From Oscillatoriales cyanobacterium (lineage in GTDB: Bacteria; Cyanobacteriota; Cyanobacteriia; Cyanobacteriales; Laspinemataceae), in assembly GCA_011390955.1 (NCBI GenBank), contig JAABRM010000017.1:1-64000 (forward strand): 64,000 bases of DNA, given 5' to 3'. This document shows positions 53,127 to 64,000 of this stretch, piece by piece; the stretch's first letter is position 1; each line of letters starts with the position of its first letter. The translations under genes were made by a program, and so were the position numbers. The notes beneath the pieces are model-generated. The model saw only the letters and a list, made by a program, of their open reading frames with translations, did no database searches and had not been told where the DNA came from.

Positions 53127-56100
53127 TTAATCGGATAAACGCAGGGGGAGAATAATCACAAATTCGGTTCCTTTACCCGGTTCAGAATGACAGAAAAGGT
53201 TTCCCTGATGTTTTTCCACTACTATTTGATAACTGACCGATAGTCCGAGTCCGGTGCCACTGCCCACAGGTTTGGTGGTAAAAAATGGATCGAAAATCCG
53301 GTTTTGGATGTTTTCGGGAATTCCTAAGCCATTATCCGCAATGCTAATTCTGACGGATTCATGGATTTGTTCGGTTTCGATGATAATCTGAGGAAGATTA
53401 TTATCGGATGATATATTTTGCGGTGGTGTTTCTTTGGCTTGAAGATATTTTTGTTTCAGGGCATCAATTGCATTGGCGAGAATATTCATAAAGACTTGAT
53501 TGATTTGGGCTGAGTAACATTCAACGAGAGGTAATTCGCCAAAGTTTTTAATTAGCTGAATATCTTTGAGTTGGTTTTGCAGAATTAATAAGGTGCTTTC
53601 TAGTCCTTCGTGGATATCCACCCGTTTTTTGCCCGCTTCGTCGAGGCGAGAAAAGTTCCGTAAAGATAGGACGATTTTTCTAATGCGATCGGCGCCACTT
53701 TTCATGGATTCTAAAAGTTTCGGGATATCTTCGACTAAGAAATCTAACTCAACGGCGGCGATTCCTTCTTCAATAATCGGGTTGCTTTCGGGATATTCTT
53801 GTCGGTAAAGATTCAATAAGTGCAATAGGTCATTAATGTAATGGGTCAGGGGATCGAGATTGCTATAGATAAAGCTGACGGGGTTATTAATTTCATGGGC
53901 AATTCCGGCTACAAGCTGTCCCAGACTGGCCATTTTTTCATTTTGTACCAGTTGAATTTGGGTGCGTTGGAGTTGATCTAAGGCGTTTTGCAGTTCTTGG
54001 GTTTGGTCTTTTAAGCGAGATCGGGAATAGCGTAGGGCTTCTTCGGTGGTTTTACGAAAGATAATTTCATCTTGGAGTTGCTTGTTAGTATCTTGCAATG
54101 AGGCGATCGCCTCTTGTAGTTCTGCGGTTCGTGCTTCTACCCGGATTTCCAATTCTTCATTGGCTTGCTTCAGGGCGGCTTCGGCTTGTACGCGATAGGT
54201 GATATCGTGAACTACGGCATAAATTAATTCCCGTTCCAGATCCGGTGTGGCGTTCCAAAATAGCCACCGATAAGAACCGTCGGCACAGCGATAACGATTT
54301 TCAAAGGTAATGATTTCTTGTTGAGAAACCAGTTTTTCTGTCGCGGTTTGGGTGCTGGGTCGGTCTTCGGGATGGACAAATTCCAGAAATGATTTGCCTA
54401 ACATTTGTTCGGTGGAAATGGCTAGGGTTCTTTCCCAGGCTGGGTTCAGTTGGGTAAATTGCCCCTGAAAATCGATGACGCAGAGTAAGTCTTGGGAGAG
54501 ACTAAAGAAGCGATCGCGTTCTTGTTCCGCTTTTGCCCGATAAGACCGTTCAATAGCCAAAGCCAATAAATCCGCTAATGAGGCGGCAAAGTTTTCTTCT
54601 TCAATCGCCCAATGCCGAGGCGCACCGATATGTTCGTGGCATAAAACCCCCACCATTTGCCCTCCTACTCTAATCGGGGCTTCCAGCATGGAGGTGATAC
54701 CGAGGGGAATTAAATATTGGTCGCGAAATTCCGCCGTTCTCATGTCGGTGCGACCATCGTAAGCGGCGATAATTCGTTCTGTGGATAAAACCCGAAAATA
54801 CGTCGGATAGTCGGAAACTGACAGATCCATGCCACAGGTATGACGGTTGGGGGTCTGTTCGTAAAGGTCGAAGCATTTTATCTGAGTGCGTTGGTCGTTG
54901 TAAATCCAGACGCTGACTCGTTCGAGTTCCAAGGTTTTGGCACTGGCTTCTAAGATTTCTTTGACCGATAACAGCAGATCGTCGGAGCGATCGCTGCTAT
55001 GAGTTTTGCTAGTGGTGAAATCCTGGGACAGGCTGGTTAGCTTTTGCTGAAAATTGCGGTTGACTAGGGCAAAAATATCTTGAGTTGGCGCATAAGCTTT
55101 TCTGAACTCTAGAGAATTTTGTTGTCGATTTCGCTGTGAGAGTTTTAGTAAGGTGCTGCTTTGAGAACGCAGCCGTTTTTCCCGGAGGGAAATACTGTTG
55201 TAAAGTTGGGCATTTTCCCAGCAAATCGCCGCTTGGGAAGAGAGAAGTTTTAAGATGGTCAGGTTTTGGGTGCTAAACGCGGAACTGGTGAGATGATTTT
55301 CCAAGTACAGTAAACCCATCATTTTATTCTGATGCAGAATTGATGTACAAATTATTGATTTTGGTTGCTTGGTCTGGATATAGGGGTCACGGCTAAAGCG
55401 TTCGTCCAAGGTGGCATCATCTAAGACCAAATCTTCGCCGGTTTTCTCCACATAATTAATCACTGACATGGGGACATATTCACGGGTTTCTGCCGGGGAT
55501 CGTTCGCGACAGCGGTGCGGAGCCAGATCGCCAATGATGGTTTGGGTTTCATTTAAGACCGCCCTGGTGGCGATCTCCCAGGTGCCTTCTAATTCCCAAA
55601 GCAGGCAGCCCGTAGTTGCCCCGGCATTTTCCACCAGCATTTTCATTATTTGATCGAGTAAATTTTCCAGTATCATTTCACTGCTTAGAGCTTGCAAGGC
55701 TTTGATGACCGTTTTGAAATCCAAGGACGGGGATTCAGTGGGGGTGATGGGGTGGGAGATCCGATCTATTTTCCTGGACAGATCCTGCCCGATCGCTTGA
55801 TTGATGCTAGAGGAAAATAGTTGTGGATATTTGGTTTCTAGTTGTTTAACGATCGCGATCGCCCCCCAATTTAAATAACCATCATAAGCATCCCGCAGAT
55901 AAATTTCGGCAATTTTCTGGTTGCCCCGTTCTTGATAGAATTCTCCAGCCCTTTGGTTGGCGATCGCCGCTTCATGGATATAGCCTTGCTGCGTTGCTCC
56001 GGTAATGGCGCGATCGTAAGCGGCGATCGCCTGATTTGCATCCCCAAGTAATCGCGCCGTTTCTGCTGCCACCAAGTCAACTTTATGCTGAAAATTCATC

Positions 56101-59100
56101 GGCGCAGACATAGCCCACTTCTTGAGTTTTTGTTGATATTTTGTGACTCTTTTTAATAGTCTTCGCTGTTCTTTTTTTGGCACATTACGCGCCTGCATTA
56201 ATCCCAATAAAGACGCATAAAATAAGAATTGAATTTGCTTTAGATTGTCGGCATTAAGTTCAGATTTATTTGATAAATTTATTTGATTGATTGCCGCTTC
56301 TGGTTCATGGAATACATAAGCGGCAATTATTTTAGCCAAGGCGATAGATATGGGGTCGATTAATGCATTTTGGGGGACATTTGTTGAGGCGGCTTCGAGG
56401 TTCTGGAAAATTTGCTCTAGGGAGCGATCTCCTGGTTCTGAATCGCTACTTAAACTGGATAATACTTGGTTCCAGAGATTTAAATGGGCGATCGCTAAAG
56501 TTTGATGCAAGGGTTCTAATACTTTCAGGTATTGCTGAGATTCCTGCCACACAAATAGCAAATTTTCTCCCAAAAAAAACTGGTGCAAACAATGAGCGAT
56601 CGCGGCATATCCCGCATATTCAAAATCCCCGGTTTCTAAGCCGCATTGAACCGTTTGTTTTAAAGGTTGAATGCTTTCTCCCAAATAGCTTTTGGCCAAA
56701 TTTATCTGACCATAAAAGGTTTCATAGACTCTGGGTTTTAATTCTGGAGTTTCCAATTTATCTAATAAATTTAAAGACAGTTGACCCAACTCATACCCAA
56801 GGGCGATCGCCTCTCCCCGACGGCCAAGAGTTGCCCCATAAATGGCATAACCATAAGCGGCAAACGGCGAATTGCCATAAGTCCGGGAAAGTTGCACCAT
56901 TTTTAACACTACTAAAGTGAATAATCTCGGATTACTCTGAGCCGTTGGGGTCGCTAAATTGACCAAAATTCGCATAGCGGCCAATTGATAAGGATCGGTC
57001 ATCAACGGTAATTTAGACAGCAATTTAATGGGTTGGTTGCCTAGGGCTAACTTGGTGATTAACCATTGGGATAACTCCTGCCTAGCACTAGGATTTGTTG
57101 GCAAATAAATTTTTAGTTCTGCTAAGGCCATTAAGCCAGTTTTCACTGCCTGGTTGATGTCATTTATGGCAATATAAAACTGAATTTTTATTTCATATAC
57201 TTTGACTCGTTCTAAGGTGGTTTTTGCCCGTTGGAGAATTACCTCAGCCCAGGGTTCAATTTGGCCAAATTCCATATTCAAATAGGCGGCTTGTAAGGCT
57301 TCGATATGCAGCAATAGGGTGAGGTCATAATGAGTTTGCCAACTTTCTTCTGCGAGCAGTTTTAACCCTACGGTTAAATAGCGTAAAGCCGCTTCATAAG
57401 CGGTGGCTGCTTTGGCTTTTTGTCCGGCGATTAAATTTAAACCGGCTAATTCATATTTTTGGGCTAAATCCGTAATTAGGTTAGACCCTAAATTCATTTG
57501 ATTGACAATTTCAAAAATTTGCTCATACCGTTGGTCTGGTCGGGTATGTTGTAAAAGCATTTGACCAATTTTTAAGTGTAGTTTGGGTGCTTCGGTGGGG
57601 GAAATTAACGCATAAACCGCTTGTCGTACTCGGTCATGGAAAAATTGATACACAAGTTTGGGCAAGTCAATGATTTGACAGGCGGACTCGGGAAACTCTG
57701 GGGTGACTAAATCATGGGGAATTTCAGTGATTTTCCCCGGATTTAACTGGGCGATCGCATAAGGATCGTGTCCTTGGGGGACAATCAAATCACCTTGGAT
57801 TGCTGGTTGCATTTGTTCCAGGGTATTTACCAAAGAAGTTTGGGCAGCGATCGCCAGAAACTCTAAATTAAATCGGTTGCCTAGGCAAGCTGCTAATTTT
57901 AAAATCTCCAAAGTGCTTGATGGCAAATTGGTCAATTTTTTTTCAATTAATTCCTCGACGTTTTCGGTAATCTCTAGGGCTTGAATTTGTTCGAGATCCC
58001 ATTGCCAACGTTTAGTTTCTCGATTATAGATTAGTAGCTTTTGTTGATAAAGGGATCGCAAAAGTTGCTTTAGGAAAAACGGATTGCCGCTAGTTTTATG
58101 AAATAACAGTTCCGCCAAGGGTTGAGTCCATTCTGGAGGGCATTGCAGGGTATCACCGATCAGTTCGTCGATCGCATCGATCGTTAAGGGACGGAGTTTT
58201 ATCTCGATTAGGCTGAGGGGGTGAGGGCACGACTGAATTTGATCTAAAGTCAATTGCCAAGACTCAGTGGCGGATAGATCGCGATCGCGATAAGCCCCGA
58301 CGATCAGCAGACGACAGGCTGTATCTGGGTTAGGGACGGAGAATGGGTGAGTTTGGGCGATCGCTTCTGAATCCCCAGCTAAACTGTTACTGACTAAGGG
58401 GCGATCGCCCAAACTCAACCACTCCAGTAACTTAAGTGAGGCAGAATCCGCCCACTGAAGATCGTCTAAAAATATCACCAGGGGGTATTTCTGACTAAAC
58501 ACCGAGATCAACTGTAAAAACAGCAAATTAAACTGATTTTCTGATTCCGTCACCCCTAGCTTTTTTACGGACGGCTGTTTACCGATAATCAATTCCAACT
58601 CAGGAATTACCTCAACCATCACCTGAGCATTTTGACCCAATTTCGCCAGAATTTTTTCCTGCCACTCTTTAACTTTGACTTCGCTTTCAGTTAAGACTTG
58701 GCAAATTAATTCCCGCAACGCATTTAGCCACGCTGAATAAGGAATATTTCGCTGATATTGGTCAAATTTTCCGCCAATAAAATAACCCCGGTTCGCCACA
58801 ATCGGTTGATGAATTTCTCGGACTAACGCCGATTTCCCAATGCCCGAATATCCAGAGATTAAAATAAGTTGTGCCGAGGCAGATTTTTGTTCTATTGCCT
58901 GAATTACCGAATTATCCGCCGACTTCACTTGGTTCAAAATCGCGATTAAAGTTGCCAGTTCTTTTTCCCGTCCGTAGAGTTTTTGGGGAATCTGAAATTG
59001 CTCGGCAATATCCTGTTGTCCGAGCAGAAAATTTGCTACGCTGCCGGTAAAAATTAACTGATCTAAACAAGTTTCTAAATCAGCTTTAAGTCCCTGAATA

Positions 59101-59897
59101 GTTTGATATCTGTCTTCAGCATTTTTGGCCAATAACTTGAGGACAATGTTAGACAATGACTGGGGAACTGCCTGATTTTGTAATCTTAAATTTCCTAGAG
59201 GTTGGGGAGTTTTGGCAATATGGCAATAAATCCATTCTAAAGGTTCACTCGCTTGAAAGGGTAGATTGCCCGTTAACATTTGATAGAATGTCACCCCTAA
59301 AGAATATAAATCTGTACGATAATCAATGCCCCGATTCATTCTGCCGGTTTGTTCCGGGGAGATATACGGGAGATTTTCCGACTCCCAGCGGAAATTCCTC
59401 AAATTGTTGACATGACCGGGAATTCGATCTGCCCTGCTTGCCTGGGTAAAATCAATCAGTTTAATGATTTTGGTAATCGGGTTAATTAAAATATTTCCGG
59501 GATGAATATTTTGATGAATAATCTGGGCTTTTTGTAAGTTTTCTAAACTTTCCGCCAGCTTAATGGCTAGAGTCAAAAAATCTAGACAAGACAAGGGATG
59601 ATCTACCAAAAAAGTGGCCAAAGATTCGCCATCAAAGTCTTCTAAGATTAACGCAGGCATTCCTTGGTTGGTTTGGCAAATTTCATAGATATTGATTAAT
59701 CCAGGGGCGGACAAATTTTTGCCGATCGCATATTCATGGTTAATCCGCGAAATATTCAACCAAGCATTTGGTGAGTCCACCCTTGGAATTTTAACGATAA
59801 CTGGCTGGCGATCGCGTTGTCTTTCCCCTCGATAGACTAATGTGCGATCGCTCTGATGGAGCAGTTCATTCGTTTTATATCCAGGGATAAAAATCAT
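53127..59897 (-). CDS. Giant hybrid Ser/Thr-kinase-like / ATPase / sensor histidine kinase
   Basis: A 2256-residue protein, probably cytoplasmic. Order: Ser/Thr-kinase-like domain (about 1-270), AAA ATPase (about 300-570; Walker [13 protein letters not shown], Walker [10 protein letters not shown]), a long TPR-like region, GAF (about 1390-1545), GAF (1625-1780), PAS (1796-1915) with coiled coil, HisKA with phosphoacceptor His in [11 protein letters not shown] (near 2000) and HATPase with [11 protein letters not shown] and [13 protein letters not shown]. Odd: in the kinase-like domain the HRD triad is HQN (128-130) and DFG is DFT (149-151), so it may be a pseudokinase; lysine K36 is present. 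No response regulator gene is adjacent. This chimera is typical of filamentous cyanobacteria (Hstk type). Confidence 0.92.
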   Translation of the reverse strand: MIFIPGYKTNELLHQSDRTLVYRGERQRDRQPVIVKIPRVDSPNAWLNISRINHEYAIGKNLSAPGLINIYEICQTNQGMPALILEDFDGESLATFLVDHPLSCLDFLTLAIKLAESLENLQKAQIIHQNIHPGNILINPITKIIKLIDFTQASRADRIPGHVNNLRNFRWESENLPYISPEQTGRMNRGIDYRTDLYSLGVTFYQMLTGNLPFQASEPLEWIYCHIAKTPQPLGNLRLQNQAVPQSLSNIVLKLLAKNAEDRYQTIQGLKADLETCLDQLIFTGSVANFLLGQQDIAEQFQIPQKLYGREKELATLIAILNQVKSADNSVIQAIEQKSASAQLILISGYSGIGKSALVREIHQPIVANRGYFIGGKFDQYQRNIPYSAWLNALRELICQVLTESEVKVKEWQEKILAKLGQNAQVMVEVIPELELIIGKQPSVKKLGVTESENQFNLLFLQLISVFSQKYPLVIFLDDLQWADSASLKLLEWLSLGDRPLVSNSLAGDSEAIAQTHPFSVPNPDTACRLLIVGAYRDRDLSATESWQLTLDQIQSCPHPLSLIEIKLRPLTIDAIDELIGDTLQCPPEWTQPLAELLFHKTSGNPFFLKQLLRSLYQQKLLIYNRETKRWQWDLEQIQALEITENVEELIEKKLTNLPSSTLEILKLAACLGNRFNLEFLAIAAQTSLVNTLEQMQPAIQGDLIVPQGHDPYAIAQLNPGKITEIPHDLVTPEFPESACQIIDLPKLVYQFFHDRVRQAVYALISPTEAPKLHLKIGQMLLQHTRPDQRYEQIFEIVNQMNLGSNLITDLAQKYELAGLNLIAGQKAKAATAYEAALRYLTVGLKLLAEESWQTHYDLTLLLHIEALQAAYLNMEFGQIEPWAEVILQRAKTTLERVKVYEIKIQFYIAINDINQAVKTGLMALAELKIYLPTNPSARQELSQWLITKLALGNQPIKLLSKLPLMTDPYQLAAMRILVNLATPTAQSNPRLFTLVVLKMVQLSRTYGNSPFAAYGYAIYGATLGRRGEAIALGYELGQLSLNLLDKLETPELKPRVYETFYGQINLAKSYLGESIQPLKQTVQCGLETGDFEYAGYAAIAHCLHQFFLGENLLFVWQESQQYLKVLEPLHQTLAIAHLNLWNQVLSSLSSDSEPGDRSLEQIFQNLEAASTNVPQNALIDPISIALAKIIAAYVFHEPEAAINQINLSNKSELNADNLKQIQFLFYASLLGLMQARNVPKKEQRRLLKRVTKYQQKLKKWAMSAPMNFQHKVDLVAAETARLLGDANQAIAAYDRAITGATQQGYIHEAAIANQRAGEFYQERGNQKIAEIYLRDAYDGYLNWGAIAIVKQLETKYPQLFSSSINQAIGQDLSRKIDRISHPITPTESPSLDFKTVIKALQALSSEMILENLLDQIMKMLVENAGATTGCLLWELEGTWEIATRAVLNETQTIIGDLAPHRCRERSPAETREYVPMSVINYVEKTGEDLVLDDATLDERFSRDPYIQTKQPKSIICTSILHQNKMMGLLYLENHLTSSAFSTQNLTILKLLSSQAAICWENAQLYNSISLREKRLRSQSSTLLKLSQRNRQQNSLEFRKAYAPTQDIFALVNRNFQQKLTSLSQDFTTSKTHSSDRSDDLLLSVKEILEASAKTLELERVSVWIYNDQRTQIKCFDLYEQTPNRHTCGMDLSVSDYPTYFRVLSTERIIAAYDGRTDMRTAEFRDQYLIPLGITSMLEAPIRVGGQMVGVLCHEHIGAPRHWAIEEENFAASLADLLALAIERSYRAKAEQERDRFFSLSQDLLCVIDFQGQFTQLNPAWERTLAISTEQMLGKSFLEFVHPEDRPSTQTATEKLVSQQEIITFENRYRCADGSYRWLFWNATPDLERELIYAVVHDITYRVQAEAALKQANEELEIRVEARTAELQEAIASLQDTNKQLQDEIIFRKTTEEALRYSRSRLKDQTQELQNALDQLQRTQIQLVQNEKMASLGQLVAGIAHEINNPVSFIYSNLDPLTHYINDLLHLLNLYRQEYPESNPIIEEGIAAVELDFLVEDIPKLLESMKSGADRIRKIVLSLRNFSRLDEAGKKRVDIHEGLESTLLILQNQLKDIQLIKNFGELPLVECYSAQINQVFMNILANAIDALKQKYLQAKETPPQNISSDNNLPQIIIETEQIHESVRISIADNGLGIPENIQNRIFDPFFTTKPVGSGTGLGLSVSYQIVVEKHQGNLFCHSEPGKGTEFVIILPLRLSD

Positions 59898-60957
59898 AGG
59901 AATTCCTAAACGTTAGATTCTAATTTTTTTGGCGTTAATCAAGAATTGACTCGCCTTTTATGTGAAACATCCAGCCTTGCCATAATCTTCTGAGTCCGTG
60001 TAGCCCAGAAAATCCCTAAAAATGGCTAATTTAACATATATAGCGTTTTTATTTTACTTATGAAATAAGTAATATCCGAACCCCCACCCAAAGTCTCCCC
60101 CTTCGTCGGGGATAGTCCAGAAGCGTTCATTACCTTTGTGTCTATTTCCAATGAAAACAGTAGATCGTGTCAATTGTAGCAAAGTTTTGCCCCCTTTTTT
60201 ACTCTGGCGGATAAACCGATAATTTTATCTCCTTTTTATGATGGCCAAACCATAATTATTTTTTGGGCATTAAGCCCTTTTCCGGTTCGCCAATTATCGC
60301 TCCTTTTGGGTAAACTCAATCAAACCCGAAAATCTAATTATACGTTGGCTTTTAGGGAACGATTTCAGCAGGATAAAAGTCAATATAGCCCGGTTACAAG
60401 TCTTTTTACAAATATAGTTTTTTCAAATAAAAATGATACATTATTCTGTAGGTTGGGTTGAGGAACGAAACCCAACATTAGAATCCTTACAGGAAATAAA
60501 CCGGGTTTTTTCACATATAGCGATCTCCAATAGCTGGAGAAATCTTACTTGAGATAACTATATGAGTTGACCCATCCTTTTAGTAAAGCTTTATAGCTGA
60601 GTGACAGCCATGCAAATATCGGAAAACAGAAACTCGTTGGATGACAAAGATCCGGTTTGTCTTGCGGCCATTCCCGATCCGAAAATCACGGAAAATATCG
60701 TCAATTTATAGGAAATAACTGGGCAATCGTTTAACCCCTGTGTTATAATAATATTTAAGACAACCGAGAAGTTGGGCTCAACTAAATTTTTGAGAATCAC
60801 CCATTGATTTTTAGGGGCTTGAGGTCAAAACAGCTTGAGTTCAAAATCAGGAAGACATTATTCAGCGATCGCCCCAAAATATTCGGGTGGCAATCCCCAG
60901 GTATCCCCTAAAACAATCTTCCCTAAAAATAGTGATTAAATACCGAGGTAAAAAATT
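59898..60957. other. 1.06-kb non-coding region
   Basis: No gene-like frame. At 60449-60475 a GTAGGTTGGGTTG...AACCCAAC hairpin of the 35190 family. AT-rich near 59928-60060 and 60700-60800. It must hold promoters for the giant kinase and the 60958 gene, which I cannot define. Confidence 0.45.
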
Positions 60958-61524
60958 ATGTCGCATCATATTTTAAGCAAACTCGAATTACAGCAAATTA
61001 TTGAGAAAATCAATCAACGACAGCAAGGAGATGCGTTTTCCTCTGTGATGGTGGAAAAAGTCTTAGGGGTGGGAAAACCCTGGAAGCAGTTAAACAAGTC
61101 AGAACTTTGTCACATTTTAGAAGCTTGGGAGCAACTGTTAGCCAAATGCCCCCAAACTTCTGACTGGAAAACTATCAAAGTCAGCGATCGGCTGTTATCG
61201 GTGATGGCAAATCACCAACGCTGGGTAGACTATTTTGGCTTTGCCTCATTCACCCCTGCGGCAGAATTTATTAGGCAAATTTTGCCTGATTGCCAATGGG
61301 CAATGATTCGCAAAAGTGGCAAACGCTTAAATGCCAGTATCGAGTGCAAAGTCTGGGGCTTATCAGAAGCAAAATACCAAGAACTTGTTGACCAAGAAAA
61401 AACCAAAAATATTCCATCCATGATTATGGTTTATGACGCGGTAAACGGAGGTGAATACCAAACTTATATTAGAACCAATAATCCTGATGTGGCGGAAAAG
61501 TTTAAGGATTTAATCCTGAAATAG
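60958..61524 (+). CDS. Uncharacterised soluble protein, about 188 residues
   Basis: A 188-residue protein, helical N-terminus (LSKLELQQIIEKINQRQQGD), VMVEKVLGVGKPW and ELCHILEAWEQLLAK, then a mixed second half with IRKSGKRLNASIECKVWGLS and YQTYIRTNNPDVAEKF. Not recognised as any family by eye. No signal peptide or membrane helix. Well-formed ATG with upstream GAGGTAAAAAATT. Followed by heptanucleotide repeats. No function can be supported. Confidence 0.7.
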   Translation: MSHHILSKLELQQIIEKINQRQQGDAFSSVMVEKVLGVGKPWKQLNKSELCHILEAWEQLLAKCPQTSDWKTIKVSDRLLSVMANHQRWVDYFGFASFTPAAEFIRQILPDCQWAMIRKSGKRLNASIECKVWGLSEAKYQELVDQEKTKNIPSMIMVYDAVNGGEYQTYIRTNNPDVAEKFKDLILK

Positions 61525-61525
61525 T

Positions 61526-61702
61526 TATTGATTGTTGTTGGTTGATTGTTGTTGGTTGGGGTGTAATTGATAATTGATAATTGATAATTGATAATTGATA
61601 ATTGATAATTAACAATTGATAGCTTAACATAATTATCAATTATCAATTGTTAATTGTTAATTGTTTCCCCTACACCCTACACCCTACACCCTACACCCTA
61701 TT
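61526..61702. repeat. Repeat field with three heptamer types
   Basis: GTTGTTG-type units (61526-61558), TTGATAA heptamers in one strand (61568-61612) then the complement TTATCAA-type units (61630-61665, a hairpin), then ACACCCT units (61670-61702). Same three heptamers as at 52886 and 63838. Confidence 0.88.
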
Positions 61703-61785
61703 GGTTGTTTTGCTAAAACAATAACTAATCAGCAATGGTTAGGAGGGTAATTTTGCTAGAAGCAAAATTACCCTAAGCATTATTT

Positions 61786-62190
61786 TTACTTAACTTGTCG
61801 AGCATTTGGGGATGCTGCCGCCCCATAATTAATTCGACAACCAATATTAAAGATACTGGAACCACACTCCAGGGGAACCACCTGGTCTTTGAGCATGGCA
61901 CTACAACTTACATATTGATCGTTATTGGTATCTTTAATCATACATTCAATCGGTTGAGCATCCGCACGGGCTGACCACTTTTTCATGCCCCAAACTGCCA
62001 CAAAATGTTGCCAAAAGAAAGTGATGAAAAATCCTGCCAATAATACAGAAAGAACAATGCCAACTTTAAACTGCCAACTTTTCAGCATTTCTGTTAACTT
62101 TTCCATCAGATTAGCCGATAAGGAAGTGACTGGATTGGTATTTTCTGGATTAATTACTTCTGGAGTTTTATTTTCCTGATTTTCAGACAT
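61786..62190 (-). CDS. Small membrane protein
   Basis: A 134-residue protein; ATG at 62190 (MSENQENKTPEV) is preferred over a longer frame. One membrane helix (VGIVLSVLLAGFFITFFW, about residues 45-62) is followed by a soluble extra-membrane part with four cysteines (IECMIKDTNNDQYVSCSAML and VPLECGSSIFNIGCRI). The cysteines suggest an oxidised, perhaps lumenal or periplasmic domain. Family unknown. Confidence 0.65.
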   Translation of the reverse strand: MSENQENKTPEVINPENTNPVTSLSANLMEKLTEMLKSWQFKVGIVLSVLLAGFFITFFWQHFVAVWGMKKWSARADAQPIECMIKDTNNDQYVSCSAMLKDQVVPLECGSSIFNIGCRINYGAAASPNARQVK

Positions 62191-62520
62191 TAAGTAGACT
62201 CCTTGCCGATAAATTTCGATGACTGGTTTTCCAGGAATAGCCTGAATTTTAGCCAATTACTTAGTCAGTTTAGCAAAATAGTCCCGCTCTTGGCTGATAA
62301 TTTCACAAGTTATTAATATGTGATTCAGTATTTTTGCGTTAGATTTGTTCTGGGAAGTCTCTGACAAAAAAACCCGGTTCGTTCAGTAAACCGGGGGTTT
62401 GGGGATTTCGCTTATGCCAAAAGGCTATAAATCCTATAAATCAATTTTTAATCAGGTTTGTGAGGGTTAATCAAGCGATCGCGTAAAAAAGACTGAGTTA
62501 ATCAAAAAATGGATTAGAGG
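62191..62520. other. Non-coding gap with a hairpin
   Basis: At about 62371-62400 AAAAAACCCGGTTCGTTC and AAACCGGGGGTTTG form a hairpin related to the CCCGGTTTCT palindromes; it could terminate the upstream minus-strand gene (62829). Otherwise nothing seen. Confidence 0.45.
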
Positions 62521-62829
62521 CTAAACCGTGCAAGCAATTTTGCTATGCAGTTCGTTAATAAAGTGTTGAAATTCTCTTTGTTTTCTGACATCCGCTTCTT
62601 CTAGCCAAGTTTTCACGGAGGAAACTGTATTTTGGATCCGCTCTTTTTCAACTCGAAATTCATCGAGAACTTGGCTTAAAGTTTCATCGGATAAATGTTC
62701 TATCATCACGTTGATATATTCAGCCACCAGTTCTTCCGCTTCATTGTCTTTAACGGGGCCTTCCGCACCCACCGCATCATGGAATCGGCGGGCCAGACGA
62801 TTAAATGCTTCGTATGCTTGATGAGACAT
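62521..62829 (-). CDS. Small all-helical protein of unknown function
   Basis: A 102-residue helical protein (AYEAFNRLARRFHDAVG; ELVAEYINVMIEHLSDETL; then EKERIQNTVSSVKTWLEEA). No membrane segment, no cysteine cluster beyond Cys100. Starts after TTAAAGGAGAATCACAA, a good Shine-Dalgarno. Not recognised. It could be a small regulator or a pilin-like helix bundle; I do not name it. Confidence 0.65.
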   Translation of the reverse strand: MSHQAYEAFNRLARRFHDAVGAEGPVKDNEAEELVAEYINVMIEHLSDETLSQVLDEFRVEKERIQNTVSSVKTWLEEADVRKQREFQHFINELHSKIACTV

Positions 62830-62993
62830 TTGTGATTCTCCTTTAATATATATGCTTTGGCTATACTGTTACTATAGCTACAATTTTTTTATTTGTCAAG
62901 AGATGATGACATTAGTTCATAATCAATCCCCAGGGGATGAAATCGCAGTAAAATAAACGTTGTTGGTGATTGGTGATTTGTGATTTGCAGAAA

Positions 62994-63066
62994 TCCGTAG
63001 GGTGTTGTTCCGAGCAGTAACGCACCAATGCGCGATATATAGAGTCGTTGCGTAAGTCATAATTAA
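62994..63066. repeat. Small hairpin repeat, GTAGGGTG...GTAACGCACC
   Basis: CGTAGGGTGTTGTTCCGAGCAGTAACGCACC, then ATATATAGAGTCGTTGCGTAAGTC. Counterpart of 34005-34082. Confidence 0.75.
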
Positions 63067-63116
63067 TCTGAAAAACGCTGTAAAATAATCTTTAGCTAGA
63101 GTGAATAAAAATTGCT

Positions 63117-63470
63117 ATGGAAATCCAAGACTACTTTAACTTTTTAGCTGCTGATGATATTCGTATCAAAGGCAGTCGCATTGGCATCGAAAGCGTCCTT
63201 TATGAATATATTTACCGAGCCAAAACACCCGAAGAAATTGCCCAACAATTTGAAACCATTACCTTAGAAGATGTTTATGCTACCATCCTTTATTATCTGC
63301 ACAACAAAGAAGCGGTCACTGCTTACTTAGCTGACTGGTTAGAGTTCTGCCGTCAACAACGAGAAAAACAAAAAAATAATCCTTCTCCTGCACGGCAAAA
63401 ATTTCGCAAATTGAAAGCAGAATCAGCGGTTCGGGCTGAGTCAGATGAATCCGCGATCGCTGTCTGGTAA
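63117..63470 (+). CDS. DUF433 (antitoxin-like) protein
   Basis: A 117-residue protein with the DUF433 core DIRIKGSRIGIESVLYEYI and AQQFETITLEDVYATILYYL (residues 14-62), the winged-helix pattern of VapB-type antitoxins that pair with PIN toxins. No PIN gene follows, so it is an orphan or acts as a DNA-binding regulator. The C-terminal 40 residues are basic and disordered. Confidence 0.85.
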   Translation: MEIQDYFNFLAADDIRIKGSRIGIESVLYEYIYRAKTPEEIAQQFETITLEDVYATILYYLHNKEAVTAYLADWLEFCRQQREKQKNNPSPARQKFRKLKAESAVRAESDESAIAVW

Positions 63471-63562
63471 AGACAATTCAATATTTACTTGATAAGCATA
63501 TCGCCAACCAAGGAAAGACGCCTATAATACCGTTTTTAATTAAAAATGCCAAGGAGGAAACG

Positions 63563-63829
63563 ATGCCAAGTCCAATTATGTATGAAGCGGAAGAAACTTT
63601 TGTGGTTCTAGACCCGAGCCTGTTGGAAGAAGAATTTATGACTGGGGAGGAACTTTTGATTAAGTTAAAACAAATTTTATCCCAGACTCCTGTGGATGAA
63701 TTAACCCCAGATATCAGAAAATATAGCTCCCTTGATGAGCAAGCGAAATATTTGCTTACGACTGGTTGTGAGTTGGAACTCGCACCAGGAAAAACTCTGC
63801 AATGGTATGTAGTGCGATTGGAAAAATAG
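63563..63829 (+). CDS. CRR7-like protein (chlororespiratory reduction 7, DUF3571)
   Basis: An 88-residue protein resembling CRR7: EETFVVLDPSLLEEEFMTGEEL near the N-terminus, LKQILSQTPVDELTPDIRKY, and the C-terminal LAPGKTLQWYVVRLEK. In plants CRR7 is needed to assemble the chloroplast NDH complex; the cyanobacterial role is not well defined. Shine-Dalgarno AAGGAGG precedes ATG. The match is by pattern only. Confidence 0.72.
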   Translation: MPSPIMYEAEETFVVLDPSLLEEEFMTGEELLIKLKQILSQTPVDELTPDIRKYSSLDEQAKYLLTTGCELELAPGKTLQWYVVRLEK

Positions 63830-63837
63830 CTTAAATT

Positions 63838-64000
63838 TTGTTGTTGGTTGTTGTTGGTTGGTGGTTGTTGGTGGTTGTTTGTTGTTTGTTGTTTGTTGTT
63901 TGTTGGTTGGGGTGTAATTGATAATTGATAATTGATAATTGATAATTTTATTTAATTGTCAATTATCAATTATCAATTATCAATTATCAATTGTTAATTG
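63838..64000. repeat. Heptanucleotide repeats and a hairpin at the window end
   Basis: GTTGGTT/GTTGTTT units (63839-63908), GGTGTAATTGATAATTGA, TTGATAA heptamers (63917-63945) and TTATCAA heptamers (63961-63990), so the two halves pair into a long hairpin. Confidence 0.9.

Noticed and set aside
60591-60800. 69-codon minus-strand frame in the region before 60958
   Set aside because: No recognised motif, no Shine-Dalgarno, random codon pattern.

Overview
The window is chromosomal DNA of a filamentous cyanobacterium, most likely of the Oscillatoria/Microcoleus type; the species cannot be told by eye. Supporting signs are the very frequent HIP1 octamer GCGATCGC, a groESL operon with a CIRCE operator and a cyanobacterial K-box, and cyanobacterial housekeeping genes (Calvin-cycle gap2, a Cyp38-like lumenal cyclophilin, a CRR7-like protein, a pair of half-size GDT1 manganese exchangers, a LabA-like NYN protein). 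Caspase and hybrid Ser/Thr-His kinase giants and a heavy load of short repeats fit the same group.

Layout. 1-4.5 kb is a small defence/toxin-antitoxin island: a RelE-type pair, a VapBC pair lying between two direct repeats, an AAA-ATPase/DUF4276 pair resembling PARIS-like phage defence, and a HepT/MntA (HEPN/MNT) pair. 4.9-7.2 kb is groES-groEL with its control region. 7.4-12.7 kb holds a [2Fe-2S] protein, a LuxR-type response regulator, a LabA-like NYN protein and leuA. 12.8-13.8 kb is two tandem repeat blocks. 13.9-19.1 kb has a secreted VWA protein, a pentapeptide-repeat protein and a sugar-transferase-like protein. 19.1-21.7 kb is a repeat field with a DUF4926 gene and two broken antitoxin-like genes.

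21.7-30 kb is the most unusual region. A membrane protein and a 151-residue protein lie head to head with a 1821-residue caspase-NTPase-WD40-TPR protein, and two of the three genes carry dispersed palindromic repeats inside their reading frames. 30-35 kb is again accessory: a PIN toxin pair between direct repeats, a lone MNT gene, a lone antitoxin, a membrane-anchored coiled-coil/methyltransferase-like protein and a DUF1848 protein.

35.4-52.9 kb is mostly core: DUF2993, GerMN, an ArsR regulator, accB, efp, cyclophilin, thiL, gap2, murC-murB, YbaB, a low-molecular-weight phosphatase, the GDT1 pair and queC. 53.1-59.9 kb is one giant hybrid kinase. 61-64 kb has small unknown proteins, a DUF433 antitoxin-like protein and a CRR7-like protein.

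A theme throughout is repeats: heptanucleotide tandem repeats in several sequence types, a ~103-bp nested palindrome that behaves like a MITE, small hairpin families, and tandem amplifications of these. I saw no CRISPR array, transposase gene, tRNA or rRNA. All family assignments are by eye, without database searches.
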